DNA of 15,865 nt from Gammaproteobacteria bacterium. Lineage in GTDB: Bacteria; Pseudomonadota; Gammaproteobacteria; Pseudomonadales; Pseudohongiellaceae. The notes below the pieces were generated by a model. That model saw nothing but the letters and a program-made list of their open reading frames with translations. It was not told the origin of the DNA and did no database searches. This document shows, in pieces, positions 7,183 to 14,133 of this stretch. Where the stretch lies: assembly GCA_003556835.1 (NCBI GenBank), contig PWQG01000268.1, positions 1 through 15,865 on the forward strand. The letters run 5' to 3'. A program made the position numbers and the translations under genes. Positions within the stretch are counted from its first letter, which is position 1, and every line of letters begins with the position of its first letter.

Positions 7183-8169
7183 TCACTTACGTTCCAGCAT
7201 GTCGCGGTTGTGCGGACGCGTATAATCAATCGCGGGTCCTTTCGGGACAATCCGTGTCGGGTTGATCATGTCATGGCTGTAGTAATAATGGCGCTTGATA
7301 TGACCGAAATCCACCGTTTCCGCCACACCTTCCAGCTGATATAACTCCCGTACATAGTTTGATAGCGCAGGGTAATCCTCAATGCGATGTTGATTGCATT
7401 TGAAATGACCGTGATATACGGCATCAAAGCGGATCAGGGTTGTGAACAGGCGCAAGTCAGCTTCGGTAAGTTGCGCTCCGGCAAGATAGCGCTGTGACTG
7501 CAAGCGGCTTTCCAGCATATCCAGCGTATTGAACAGTTGTCCGAAGGCCTTTTCGTAGGCCTCCTGTGCAGTGGCAAATCCTGATTTGTAGACACCATTA
7601 TTGACGGTGTCGTATACCACGGCGTTGACGTCGTCGATGGCCTCGCGTAACGGTTCCGGGTAGTAGTCATCCTCATTTCCGGTCAAATCATTAAACGCTG
7701 AATTGAGCATACGGATGATTTCCGCCGATTCGTTGCTGACAATACACTCCTGCTTCCTGTCCCACAGTACCGGCACCGTGACCCTGCCCGTATAGTCACT
7801 GATGTTTTTGGTGTAGATCTGGTGCATGTAGTCCAGACCGTAGAGCTGATCGCCGGTGCTGCCTTCGTCCTGATTGAAAGTCCAGCCCTTGTCCAGCATG
7901 TCGGGGCTGACCACGGATACATCGATGAATGCCTCCAGGACCTTGAGCTTGCGCATGATGAGCGTACGGTGTGCCCAGGGGCAGGCCAGGGAAACATAGA
8001 GGTGGTAGCGTCCGGTTTCTGCGGCGAAACCGCCTTCGCCGCTGGGTCCGGGGGCACCATCCGGCGTCACCCAGTTGCGCAGCTGCGACTCCTCGCGTTC
8101 AAATTCTCCACCGGTCTTGTCGGTGTCATACCATTGGTCTTTCCATTCACCGTTTACCAGCAATCCCAT
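7183..8169 (-). CDS. yqjG: Glutathionyl-hydroquinone reductase (Xi-class glutathione S-transferase)
   Basis: 328 residues, the same length as E. coli YqjG. The thioredoxin-like domain has the class signature CPWAHR (Cys63 as catalytic Cys) preceded by RYHLYVSLA, then DMLDKGWTFNQDEGSTGD, VPVLWDRK and a NESAEIIRML glutathione-binding segment. The C-terminal helical domain has the expected LTEADLRLFTTLIRFDAVYHGHFKCN region. These cytosolic enzymes remove glutathione from glutathionyl-hydroquinones using a second glutathione, releasing GSSG, and are linked to quinone and redox stress. The ATG at 8169 has AGGAGAAGG closely upstream. It is oriented like the che genes but has its own promoter and is functionally separate. 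Confidence 0.95.
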   Translation of the reverse strand: MGLLVNGEWKDQWYDTDKTGGEFEREESQLRNWVTPDGAPGPSGEGGFAAETGRYHLYVSLACPWAHRTLIMRKLKVLEAFIDVSVVSPDMLDKGWTFNQDEGSTGDQLYGLDYMHQIYTKNISDYTGRVTVPVLWDRKQECIVSNESAEIIRMLNSAFNDLTGNEDDYYPEPLREAIDDVNAVVYDTVNNGVYKSGFATAQEAYEKAFGQLFNTLDMLESRLQSQRYLAGAQLTEADLRLFTTLIRFDAVYHGHFKCNQHRIEDYPALSNYVRELYQLEGVAETVDFGHIKRHYYYSHDMINPTRIVPKGPAIDYTRPHNRDMLERK

Positions 8170-8201
8170 AACCTTCTCCTGTTCCTGTGATCAACCCCTG
8201 C

Positions 8202-8230
8202 AGTATAGAGAGGGGGGAGGGATTTATCAG
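8202..8230 (-). promoter_or_regulatory. Probable sigma-70 promoter of yqjG
   Basis: On the minus strand, TATACT (8207-8202) is a 5/6 match to the -10 box, and CTGATA (8230-8225) a 4/6 match to the -35 box, with a 17-base spacer. Transcription would start near 8195, leaving about 25 bases with a strong Shine-Dalgarno before the ATG at 8169. The site lies in the gap after the preceding gene's stop at 8253. Confidence 0.45.
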
Positions 8231-8252
8231 AGCGGATTATTGGTCTTTATGT

Positions 8253-9998
8253 TCAGGTTTTTCGCGACTGGCGCCATCCCCCTGGTTGGTCATAGCTGTA
8301 GATCGCAGTCACCCTATTACCACGACCGTAATAAGATAGTGATTGGCACAGTCCGCGGATCATGGCGATTCCCCTTCCCCATGGGCGGGGGAAGGGAACG
8401 TTTTCGCTGGTGGCGTCGTCTTCCCATTCGCGATGATCAAAACCGGGACCACTATCCGTTACAGTCACGGCGACATAGGCTTGTTCCTGGCAACGGCGGT
8501 GCTCTATGTCGATGGAAATGCTCCCGCATATCTCAGCGTTCAACCGCGCTTCACGGATCAAGTAATACTCCTCGAAGCCTTCCGGGGCTGATTTCATTCC
8601 TGATTGCAGCTTCAGAATGCCATGATCCAGAGCGTTATTGTAAAGCTCGGAAACGATGGTGCGGACAGCGCCCAGTTCGGGAGCAATGGACTCCAGCACA
8701 TCAATTGCTTGCAGCGATTTCTCCAGATCCGGCATGTTGCGCAATTGCTCGTTGCGCAGAGTGACATGCCAGTCCCATGAGTGCCTGTGTTCACATTCGG
8801 AGCGAGTAGGAAGTGCTGTGCCATCTTCCCCTACAGTCACCTCGACCACGGTGATGTCGTCGCGTTGCCTTTGGCCGCCGGTGTGCTCATCCAGCAGTTT
8901 CTCCAGCGCCTCCAGCGACGATGCCAGCGGGGTCGAACCGAGCAGACTGCCGCGTATTGCCTGCTCACCGAGCATCCAGCCACGACGGTCCTCCGCTTCG
9001 GGGAGCCCGTCACTGATCATCAGAATACGATCGCCCGTTTCGGTATGGATTCGCTCAGGTATGGCTGTGGTTCCCAGATCCGGTATCACCCCAAGGGGCA
9101 GGCTCTGCGAGGCAAATGCCGTCAGCTCGCCTTTGCTGATCAGCCAGGCAGGTGGCATGCCGCCATTCCACAGGCGCATACTGCGACAACCTCTGGGGCA
9201 GCTCAGAAGGCAGGCTGCCATGAAAAGCTCCGGGGGCAGGAGTGAGTGAAGGCGATGGTTCAGTTCCATGATCAGCTCCTGATCCGAGGCACCATCCTGG
9301 CTCATGGAGTGGAAAATCTCTGATACCGGCAATGCACCGATGGCAGCCGCCAGGCCGTGGCCTGTAAAATCGCCGGCCAGTACCCGAAAACCACCATCCG
9401 GCAGGGTGGTGGTCAGGACCAGATCACCACAGAAAGTCGAGGCCGCGCGTTGCAGAGTGTGGATCCTGGGGTCCGAACTATTGCGTTCGCTGATGGCCTT
9501 GCTGAAAATCCGCTCGGCGAGATGATGATCCCGGATCAGATCTTCCTGCAGGCGTTGCATATGGTCGTGCTTTTGCGCCAGATCCCGATGCAGATCGCGC
9601 ACGCGTTCCATGGCCCGTATGCGGGCCTTGAAAATTTCGAAGTCGAAGGGCTTGCTGAGAAAGTCATCGCCCCCGGATTCGGTGCAGCGCACCAGGGATT
9701 CGCTGTCCTTCAATGCGGTCAGGAAGATGACCGGCGTGAATACGTCGCCAGACAAGGCCTTGATTTCGCGGGTGGCCTGGTAGCCGTTCATCACTGGCAT
9801 CATCACGTCCATCAAGACGATGTCCGGTCGGCTGGCCTGGAATTGGTGAACTGCTTCCTCCCCGTTCGACACGGAGATGACCGCGAAGCCTTCGCGTTGA
9901 AGCATGGCCTCCAGTAGCCGGCAGTTGGCCGGTTCGTCGTCAGCAACCAGGGCTGTGCCGCGCTCCGCCTCAGCGTCTCCCATCGGTTCGTGATCCAT
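8253..9998 (-). CDS. HsbR-like response regulator: REC, PP2C (SpoIIE) phosphatase and HATPase (anti-sigma kinase) domains
   Basis: 581 residues from the ATG at 9998 (GGAG upstream), overlapping the 3' end of the STAS gene by 29 bases; an upstream in-frame GTG/TTG-type extension is less likely. Domain 1 (~15-130) is a receiver with the acidic pair Asp20/Asp21, phospho-acceptor Asp64, Thr94 and Lys116. Domain 2 (~185-390) is a PP2C/SpoIIE phosphatase with metal-binding acidic residues in CGDL (192), GDFTGHG (210), SDG (330) and RDD (380-381). Domain 3 (~400-575) is a serine-kinase-type HATPase with the N box ELYNNALDHG (Asn454/455) and a DSGPGF box (Asp515). This is the plan of Pseudomonas HsbR, which phosphorylates or dephosphorylates the STAS protein HsbA depending on its receiver state. 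Here the neighbouring STAS gene is the obvious target, and the upstream che genes make CheA a candidate phosphodonor. All catalytic residues look intact. Confidence 0.9.
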   Translation of the reverse strand: MDHEPMGDAEAERGTALVADDEPANCRLLEAMLQREGFAVISVSNGEEAVHQFQASRPDIVLMDVMMPVMNGYQATREIKALSGDVFTPVIFLTALKDSESLVRCTESGGDDFLSKPFDFEIFKARIRAMERVRDLHRDLAQKHDHMQRLQEDLIRDHHLAERIFSKAISERNSSDPRIHTLQRAASTFCGDLVLTTTLPDGGFRVLAGDFTGHGLAAAIGALPVSEIFHSMSQDGASDQELIMELNHRLHSLLPPELFMAACLLSCPRGCRSMRLWNGGMPPAWLISKGELTAFASQSLPLGVIPDLGTTAIPERIHTETGDRILMISDGLPEAEDRRGWMLGEQAIRGSLLGSTPLASSLEALEKLLDEHTGGQRQRDDITVVEVTVGEDGTALPTRSECEHRHSWDWHVTLRNEQLRNMPDLEKSLQAIDVLESIAPELGAVRTIVSELYNNALDHGILKLQSGMKSAPEGFEEYYLIREARLNAEICGSISIDIEHRRCQEQAYVAVTVTDSGPGFDHREWEDDATSENVPFPRPWGRGIAMIRGLCQSLSYYGRGNRVTAIYSYDQPGGWRQSRKT

Positions 9999-10317
9999 CA
10001 CTGCCCGCTCCGTCGATATCGAAAAGCCTGTGGAAGTTCGCGATTTCCAGTACGCGGTGCACATCCGGCTGCACGTTCACCACCCGGATGCGGCCAGGTG
10101 CCTCGCCAGTGTGTTCACGCAATAACAGCAGCATGCCGAGGGCTGCGCTGTCCAGGTATGTGGTGTGCGATAGATCGATTTCGAATACCCATCCCTCTTG
10201 CGGGCTTACGTCGCGGTAGGCGTCACGGAACGCCTTGTGCTGCGAAAAATCGAAATGACCGTCGATGCGGACACGGACCAGTTTTTGGTCCCGATCAATC
10301 TCTTTTTTGATGCTCAT
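9970..10317 (-). CDS. STAS domain anti-sigma factor antagonist (HsbA-like)
   Basis: 115 residues, a single STAS domain of the SpoIIAA/RsbV/HsbA type. The switch site is YLDSAALGMLLLL, with Ser57 after Asp56 as the predicted phosphorylation site. A preceding beta strand (VFEIDLS) and a following RIRVVNVQPDVHRVLEIANF segment also fit the fold. In partner switching the unphosphorylated form binds an anti-sigma factor or other target and the kinase/phosphatase sets its state; in Pseudomonas, HsbA binds FlgM or a diguanylate cyclase. The downstream REC-PP2C-HATPase gene overlaps it by 29 bases, strong support for a working pair. Ribosome site is weak (GACGAGAATACAG). No sigma or anti-sigma gene is in the window, so the final target is unknown. 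Confidence 0.9.
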   Translation of the reverse strand: MSIKKEIDRDQKLVRVRIDGHFDFSQHKAFRDAYRDVSPQEGWVFEIDLSHTTYLDSAALGMLLLLREHTGEAPGRIRVVNVQPDVHRVLEIANFHRLFDIDGAGSDGSRTDGRR

Positions 10318-10356
10318 CTGTATTCTCGTCAGTACAGCGTGTGTTTGTGGCCCGGG

Positions 10357-11538
10357 TCAGAACAGTTCGACAGAGCCTGCATCGACCGATTGCTGGGAGA
10401 CGGGGCGGTGACGGGAAGCCTGCCATTGCTGGTCAAGCAGTTTGATACGGTGCCGTAAGGTCGCCGGATCGCTTGTGGTGGTGATTTCCCGCGCCAGTTC
10501 CCCCGCACGCTCAAGACTTTCGCCGGCAGCAGTCAGTGACTGCCTGGACATGTCCTCGAATTGCAGAGCGCGCACGGCGTTGGCGACGGCCTCATCGAGC
10601 TCTGGAGTGCTGGAGGAAATTTCCTCCACAGTGGTCTGAAATTGACGACTGGTCTGCTCGGCCTGGATAAACATGTCCTGGATGTGTTGTTTGCGCTCGA
10701 GAGTGTCATTCATGTCACGGGAGGCCATGCGATTTACCGTTTCCTGCACGTTGTTGATAGCGTAACGGGTTTCGTTGACCCGTTTTCGGATCTGTTCATT
10801 GAATTGTGCGGACCGTTGTGAAAGACCTCGCACCTCGTCCGCGACTACCGCGAACCCGCGGCCATGAACTCCAGCTCGGGCCGCTTCAATACTGGCATTG
10901 AGAGCCAGAAGATTGGTTTGATCCGCGAGATTGCTCGACTCGTCAACCAGCTGGAAGATGCCGTCAAGATGCTGGAGCATGTCGTCCATGTGATGCGCCG
11001 TTTCCACACTGAGCTTGCTCACTTCCACCAGGGTTTCCACGAAATGGGCAAGGCTGGTTTCCGACTCCACGGCAAAGTTACGCATGAACCGCCCCAGGTC
11101 ATTTTCGTTTGCATCGTTGCCGTTTCCGGCGGAGTGGGGTAGCAACAGCTCGCGCTGCATGGACGCCAGCCGATCCATGACCTGAAAGGTGTGGGACAAC
11201 TCCGAGACAGCGCTGGCGATGATGTCCTGCACCCTTGTGGTTTCCTCACCGGCATACTGATGTTCCTGCATCATGCTTTCGCTGATGCATTGCATGAGGT
11301 CTGGAGGAAGTTGCCCGTCATGTGGTGCGCCCTGCGTCTCCTGCATCGGTTCTGCGGCAAGAAGTCTTGTCAACGGTCGCAGCGCAACACCGAGCATGAC
11401 GGCGGCCATTGCCGCCGTGAGTGCTGCCCAGTAAATCCCTTGCCACAGTGAAATCATCAGCGAAATCACCAACAGAGTGCTGGCTGCCATGCCCATACTG
11501 AACAACAGTTTTCGGTCATTGCCTTGCCAGTTAGTCAT
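10357..11538 (-). CDS. Small membrane-anchored MCP-like signalling protein without sensor domain
   Basis: 393 residues. Two hydrophobic helices (~11-32 and ~36-56) separated by only a few residues leave no periplasmic sensor, and I recognise no HAMP domain. Residues ~200-255 are an MCP hairpin tip (ADQTNLLALNASIEAARAG, then HGRGFAVVADEVRGLS), enough to contact CheA/CheW. After it comes a helical stretch with ALQFEDMSRQ (Asp329, Gln333), resembling the CheZ active-site segment FQDLTGQ, in which Asp143 and Gln147 are catalytic with the same spacing. The polar tail ends AGSVELF, very close to the AGDIELF tail of CheD. The ATG at 11538 has GGAG eight bases upstream and the gene lies 24 bases after cheB. 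It may be an array-associated adaptor or CheY-phosphatase-like protein; MCP membership is secure, the phosphatase idea is inference. Confidence 0.85.
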   Translation of the reverse strand: MTNWQGNDRKLLFSMGMAASTLLVISLMISLWQGIYWAALTAAMAAVMLGVALRPLTRLLAAEPMQETQGAPHDGQLPPDLMQCISESMMQEHQYAGEETTRVQDIIASAVSELSHTFQVMDRLASMQRELLLPHSAGNGNDANENDLGRFMRNFAVESETSLAHFVETLVEVSKLSVETAHHMDDMLQHLDGIFQLVDESSNLADQTNLLALNASIEAARAGVHGRGFAVVADEVRGLSQRSAQFNEQIRKRVNETRYAINNVQETVNRMASRDMNDTLERKQHIQDMFIQAEQTSRQFQTTVEEISSSTPELDEAVANAVRALQFEDMSRQSLTAAGESLERAGELAREITTTSDPATLRHRIKLLDQQWQASRHRPVSQQSVDAGSVELF

Positions 11539-11562
11539 CCCAAATTCTCCGCGCAGGATCGT

Positions 11563-12633
11563 TCATTTTTGTCCCATCGCTTCCAGCAAGCCCTCTCCGA
11601 CCTGGTCCACGGACAGGAGTTGCGTGACTGCGTCCAGTCGGACGGCTTCTCCAGGCATTCCCCAGACAACGCTGCTTGCCTCGTCCTGGGCAATGGTGTG
11701 GATGCCAGCCTGCCGCAGCTCCAGTAATCCCTGGGCTCCGTCAGTGCCCATGCCGGTGAGTAGCGCCGCTACTGCATTGTTCCCTGCTGCTTCAAGCACC
11801 GAGCGGAACAGGACATCCACACTGGGACGATGCCTGTTTACTTCAGGGCCGCCATCGAGCCGACAGACATAGCGGGCTCCGTCGCGGGTCAGGAGCAGGT
11901 GCTGGTCACCGGGTGCGATGTACACATGCCCTGGCAGCAACTGGTCCCCGTTTTCCGCCTCTTTCACCATCAATCCGGTCTGTCGATTCATACGCTCGGC
12001 AAAGGCAGCACTGAATCCAGCCGGTATATGTTGTGCGATGACCACCGCCGGAGCGTCTGCAGGCAATTGGTCCAACACCTGGTGAATCGCTTCGATGCCC
12101 CCGGTGGAAGCTCCTATTGCGATGACCTTGTCAGTGGTCGAGAACCGGGCGCGCTGGACGGCTGGTGCCACGCCATTGGAGCTGCCCTGCTGTGATGCGG
12201 GCGCGCTTCTGCGTATGACCTGCGGTCTGGCGGTAGCCGCAATCTTGACTTTCTCTACCAGTTCATCGGCATAAGTGCGTAAACCCTGAGATATATCCAG
12301 TTTCGGTTTACTGATGAAGTCGATGGCACCGAGTTCCAGGGCCTCCAGGGTGACTTCGGCGCCTTCCTCTGTCAGCGATGACACCATGACAACCGGCATG
12401 GGACGGAGCCGCATCAGGTTGCGCAGGAAGGCAATGCCATCCATCCGCGGCATTTCCACATCAAGTGTCAACACATCCGGATTCAGCGCCTTGATTTTTT
12501 CGCGGGCAATGTAGGGGTCCGCTGCGCTGCCGACCACGGATATCTGCGGATCCTGGTTCAGTATTTCAGTCAATACCTGACGCACCAGGGCCGAGTCGTC
12601 GATAACGAGTACCTTGATCATACCGTTCTTCAC
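11563..12633 (-). CDS. cheB: Chemotaxis protein-glutamate methylesterase/glutamine deamidase CheB
   Basis: 356 residues from a GTG at 12633 with GGGAG six bases before it; the ATG at 12621 (MIKVLVIDD) is the alternative and has a weaker ribosome site. The N-terminal receiver has phospho-acceptor Asp58 (LTLDVEMPRMDG), acidic residues in VIDDS and Lys109 in SKPKLD. After a ~40-residue linker, the methylesterase domain has the triad Ser176 (GASTGG), His202 (QHIPAGF) and Asp298 (GMGTDG). It removes methyl groups from receptor glutamates once phosphorylated by CheA, for adaptation. It lies 18 bases downstream of cheD. Confidence 0.96.
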   Translation of the reverse strand: MKNGMIKVLVIDDSALVRQVLTEILNQDPQISVVGSAADPYIAREKIKALNPDVLTLDVEMPRMDGIAFLRNLMRLRPMPVVMVSSLTEEGAEVTLEALELGAIDFISKPKLDISQGLRTYADELVEKVKIAATARPQVIRRSAPASQQGSSNGVAPAVQRARFSTTDKVIAIGASTGGIEAIHQVLDQLPADAPAVVIAQHIPAGFSAAFAERMNRQTGLMVKEAENGDQLLPGHVYIAPGDQHLLLTRDGARYVCRLDGGPEVNRHRPSVDVLFRSVLEAAGNNAVAALLTGMGTDGAQGLLELRQAGIHTIAQDEASSVVWGMPGEAVRLDAVTQLLSVDQVGEGLLEAMGQK

Positions 12634-12651
12634 GTCCGACTCCCGGGTTGC

Positions 12652-13281
12652 CTAGAACAGTTCAATGTCACCCGCGGTGGGTTGTTGCTCGAGCTCATCA
12701 ATGTAACGCTTCTCCCGTTCGATGATCGTGTCGTTGTGCAGGCTGCGCAGCTTCTTGACCCGGACGCGCCCTTCGTCCGGGTAATAGAGGACCTTGCGTG
12801 GATGGGGGCCACCGACGTCTTCCGCATTCAGAATTATCTTTTCCAGGGCCAGGTATTCCTTTACGAAATGGATGTTCTTGGCTCCTATATCGGTCATATG
12901 AGCCAGAATCTGTCCGCCGCCAAATATTTTCACTTCCAGGTTGCGGCGCCTGCCGCCGTTTTTAAGAATATCGTTGATCAGGGTTTCCATGGCAAAGCTG
13001 CCGTAGCGCGCGGTGATCGGATCGGAATGGTCCGTGCGATCACGACTGGGCAACATGAAATGATTCATTCCGCCAATGCCCAGGCGGGAATCACGTACGC
13101 AGGCTGAAACGCAGGATCCCAGAACCGTGGTGATCAGCTCGCCACGCATGCTGACATAGTATTCGCCGGGTAGTATCTTTGCAGCCCATCGCTCGTTTAC
13201 CCGATCCCAATACCGATTGATGTGCTCGTAGCCAGGCAGTGCGGGTGGCGGGTGCGTTGCTTCGCGATTCTGTCCCTGCAT
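12652..13281 (-). CDS. cheD: Chemoreceptor glutamine deamidase CheD
   Basis: 209 residues from the ATG at 13281, which overlaps the cheR stop by one base (TGATG), with GAAGGG a few bases upstream; a GTG one codon earlier is possible. The catalytic triad known from Thermotoga CheD is visible with correct spacing: Thr51, Cys57 (TTVLGSC) and His74 (GGMNHFMLP, 17 after the Cys). RYGSFAMETLIND and KIFGGGQIL follow as usual. CheD deamidates receptor glutamines, making methylation sites. An N-terminal extension of about 30 residues precedes the core, and the C terminus extends past the core to a AGDIELF tail shared with the membrane MCP-like protein two genes downstream. Confidence 0.95.
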   Translation of the reverse strand: MQGQNREATHPPPALPGYEHINRYWDRVNERWAAKILPGEYYVSMRGELITTVLGSCVSACVRDSRLGIGGMNHFMLPSRDRTDHSDPITARYGSFAMETLINDILKNGGRRRNLEVKIFGGGQILAHMTDIGAKNIHFVKEYLALEKIILNAEDVGGPHPRKVLYYPDEGRVRVKKLRSLHNDTIIEREKRYIDELEQQPTAGDIELF

Positions 13282-14114
13282 CACGAAACCCTTCGGTAAA
13301 TGGTATTACCGGTAAGCTCGAAACGTTCACTGACATTGTGCAGGGTTTCCGCGTGTCCTATGAATAGGTAGGACGACTTCTGAAGTTGATCGGCAAACCG
13401 GCCAAACAGGGTTCGCTGCGTGTCCTTGTTGAAATAGATCACCACATTACGGCAGAAAATGATGTCAAAGCACTTTTTCATGGGCCATGGATCCAGCAGG
13501 TTCAGGCGCTGGAAATGGATCAGGCCGCGAATTTCGGGTTTGATGCGGACCATTCCCGCGCGACTGCCTGTGCCTTTGAGGAAGTAGCGTTGCAACAGTT
13601 TCTGATCTACTCCGGCCAGTCGGTCCAGTTTATAGATGCCAGCGGCCGCGGTATTCAGAACATTGGTGTCGAGATCGGTCGCAAGGACCTTGATGTCCCA
13701 GTCCTGCGGCAGGCAATTGTGCGCAGTGCAGGCAATCGAATAGGCTTCTTCTCCCGTGGAGCAGCCGGCAGACCAGATACGAAGCTCCCGGTCTTGCTTG
13801 CGCGCCATAAGTTCTGGAATGACCTGTTCCTCCAGCCTCCGGAAATGGTGTGGTTCCCGGAAGAAGGCAGTTAGATTGGTGGTCAGGGCGTTGACGCAAT
13901 ACTCGATTTCCTCGTCCTGATCGGAGGCAAGCAGGTCACAATACTCGCTGAAACTCGACAGGCCCAATTGGCGTATGCGTTTGGCCAGGCGTCCATAGAC
14001 AAGGTCACGCTTCACGTCGCCGAGCACGATTCCGGTCCGCGTACCAATAAAATCGGCAATGAAGCGGAAATCGCTCTGATTGAACCTGAATTCAGTACCT
14101 GAAGCCTTGGGCAT
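13281..14114 (-). CDS. cheR: Chemotaxis protein methyltransferase CheR
   Basis: 277 residues, standard length. The N-terminal helical domain contains the LTTNLTAFFREPHHF motif (77-91) that approaches the receptor helices. The SAM-binding domain has WSAGCSTGEEAYS (114-126), the acidic ATDLD strand (Asp147) and FCRNVVIYF (220-228). The beta-subdomain loop RYFLKGTGSRAG resembles the short glycine loop of E. coli CheR, the type that docks receptor C-terminal pentapeptides, and the receptor encoded 19 bases upstream ends in such a peptide. The ribosome site before the ATG at 14114 is weak, consistent with translation coupled to the receptor gene. It methylates receptor glutamates using S-adenosylmethionine. 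Confidence 0.96.
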   Translation of the reverse strand: MPKASGTEFRFNQSDFRFIADFIGTRTGIVLGDVKRDLVYGRLAKRIRQLGLSSFSEYCDLLASDQDEEIEYCVNALTTNLTAFFREPHHFRRLEEQVIPELMARKQDRELRIWSAGCSTGEEAYSIACTAHNCLPQDWDIKVLATDLDTNVLNTAAAGIYKLDRLAGVDQKLLQRYFLKGTGSRAGMVRIKPEIRGLIHFQRLNLLDPWPMKKCFDIIFCRNVVIYFNKDTQRTLFGRFADQLQKSSYLFIGHAETLHNVSERFELTGNTIYRRVS

Positions 14115-14133
14115 GGATATTACTCAGCCGATT

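Noticed and set aside
7183..8252. yqjG as the last gene of the chemosensory operon
   Set aside because: Same strand, but an 83-base gap with a plausible promoter and an unrelated metabolic function argue against it.
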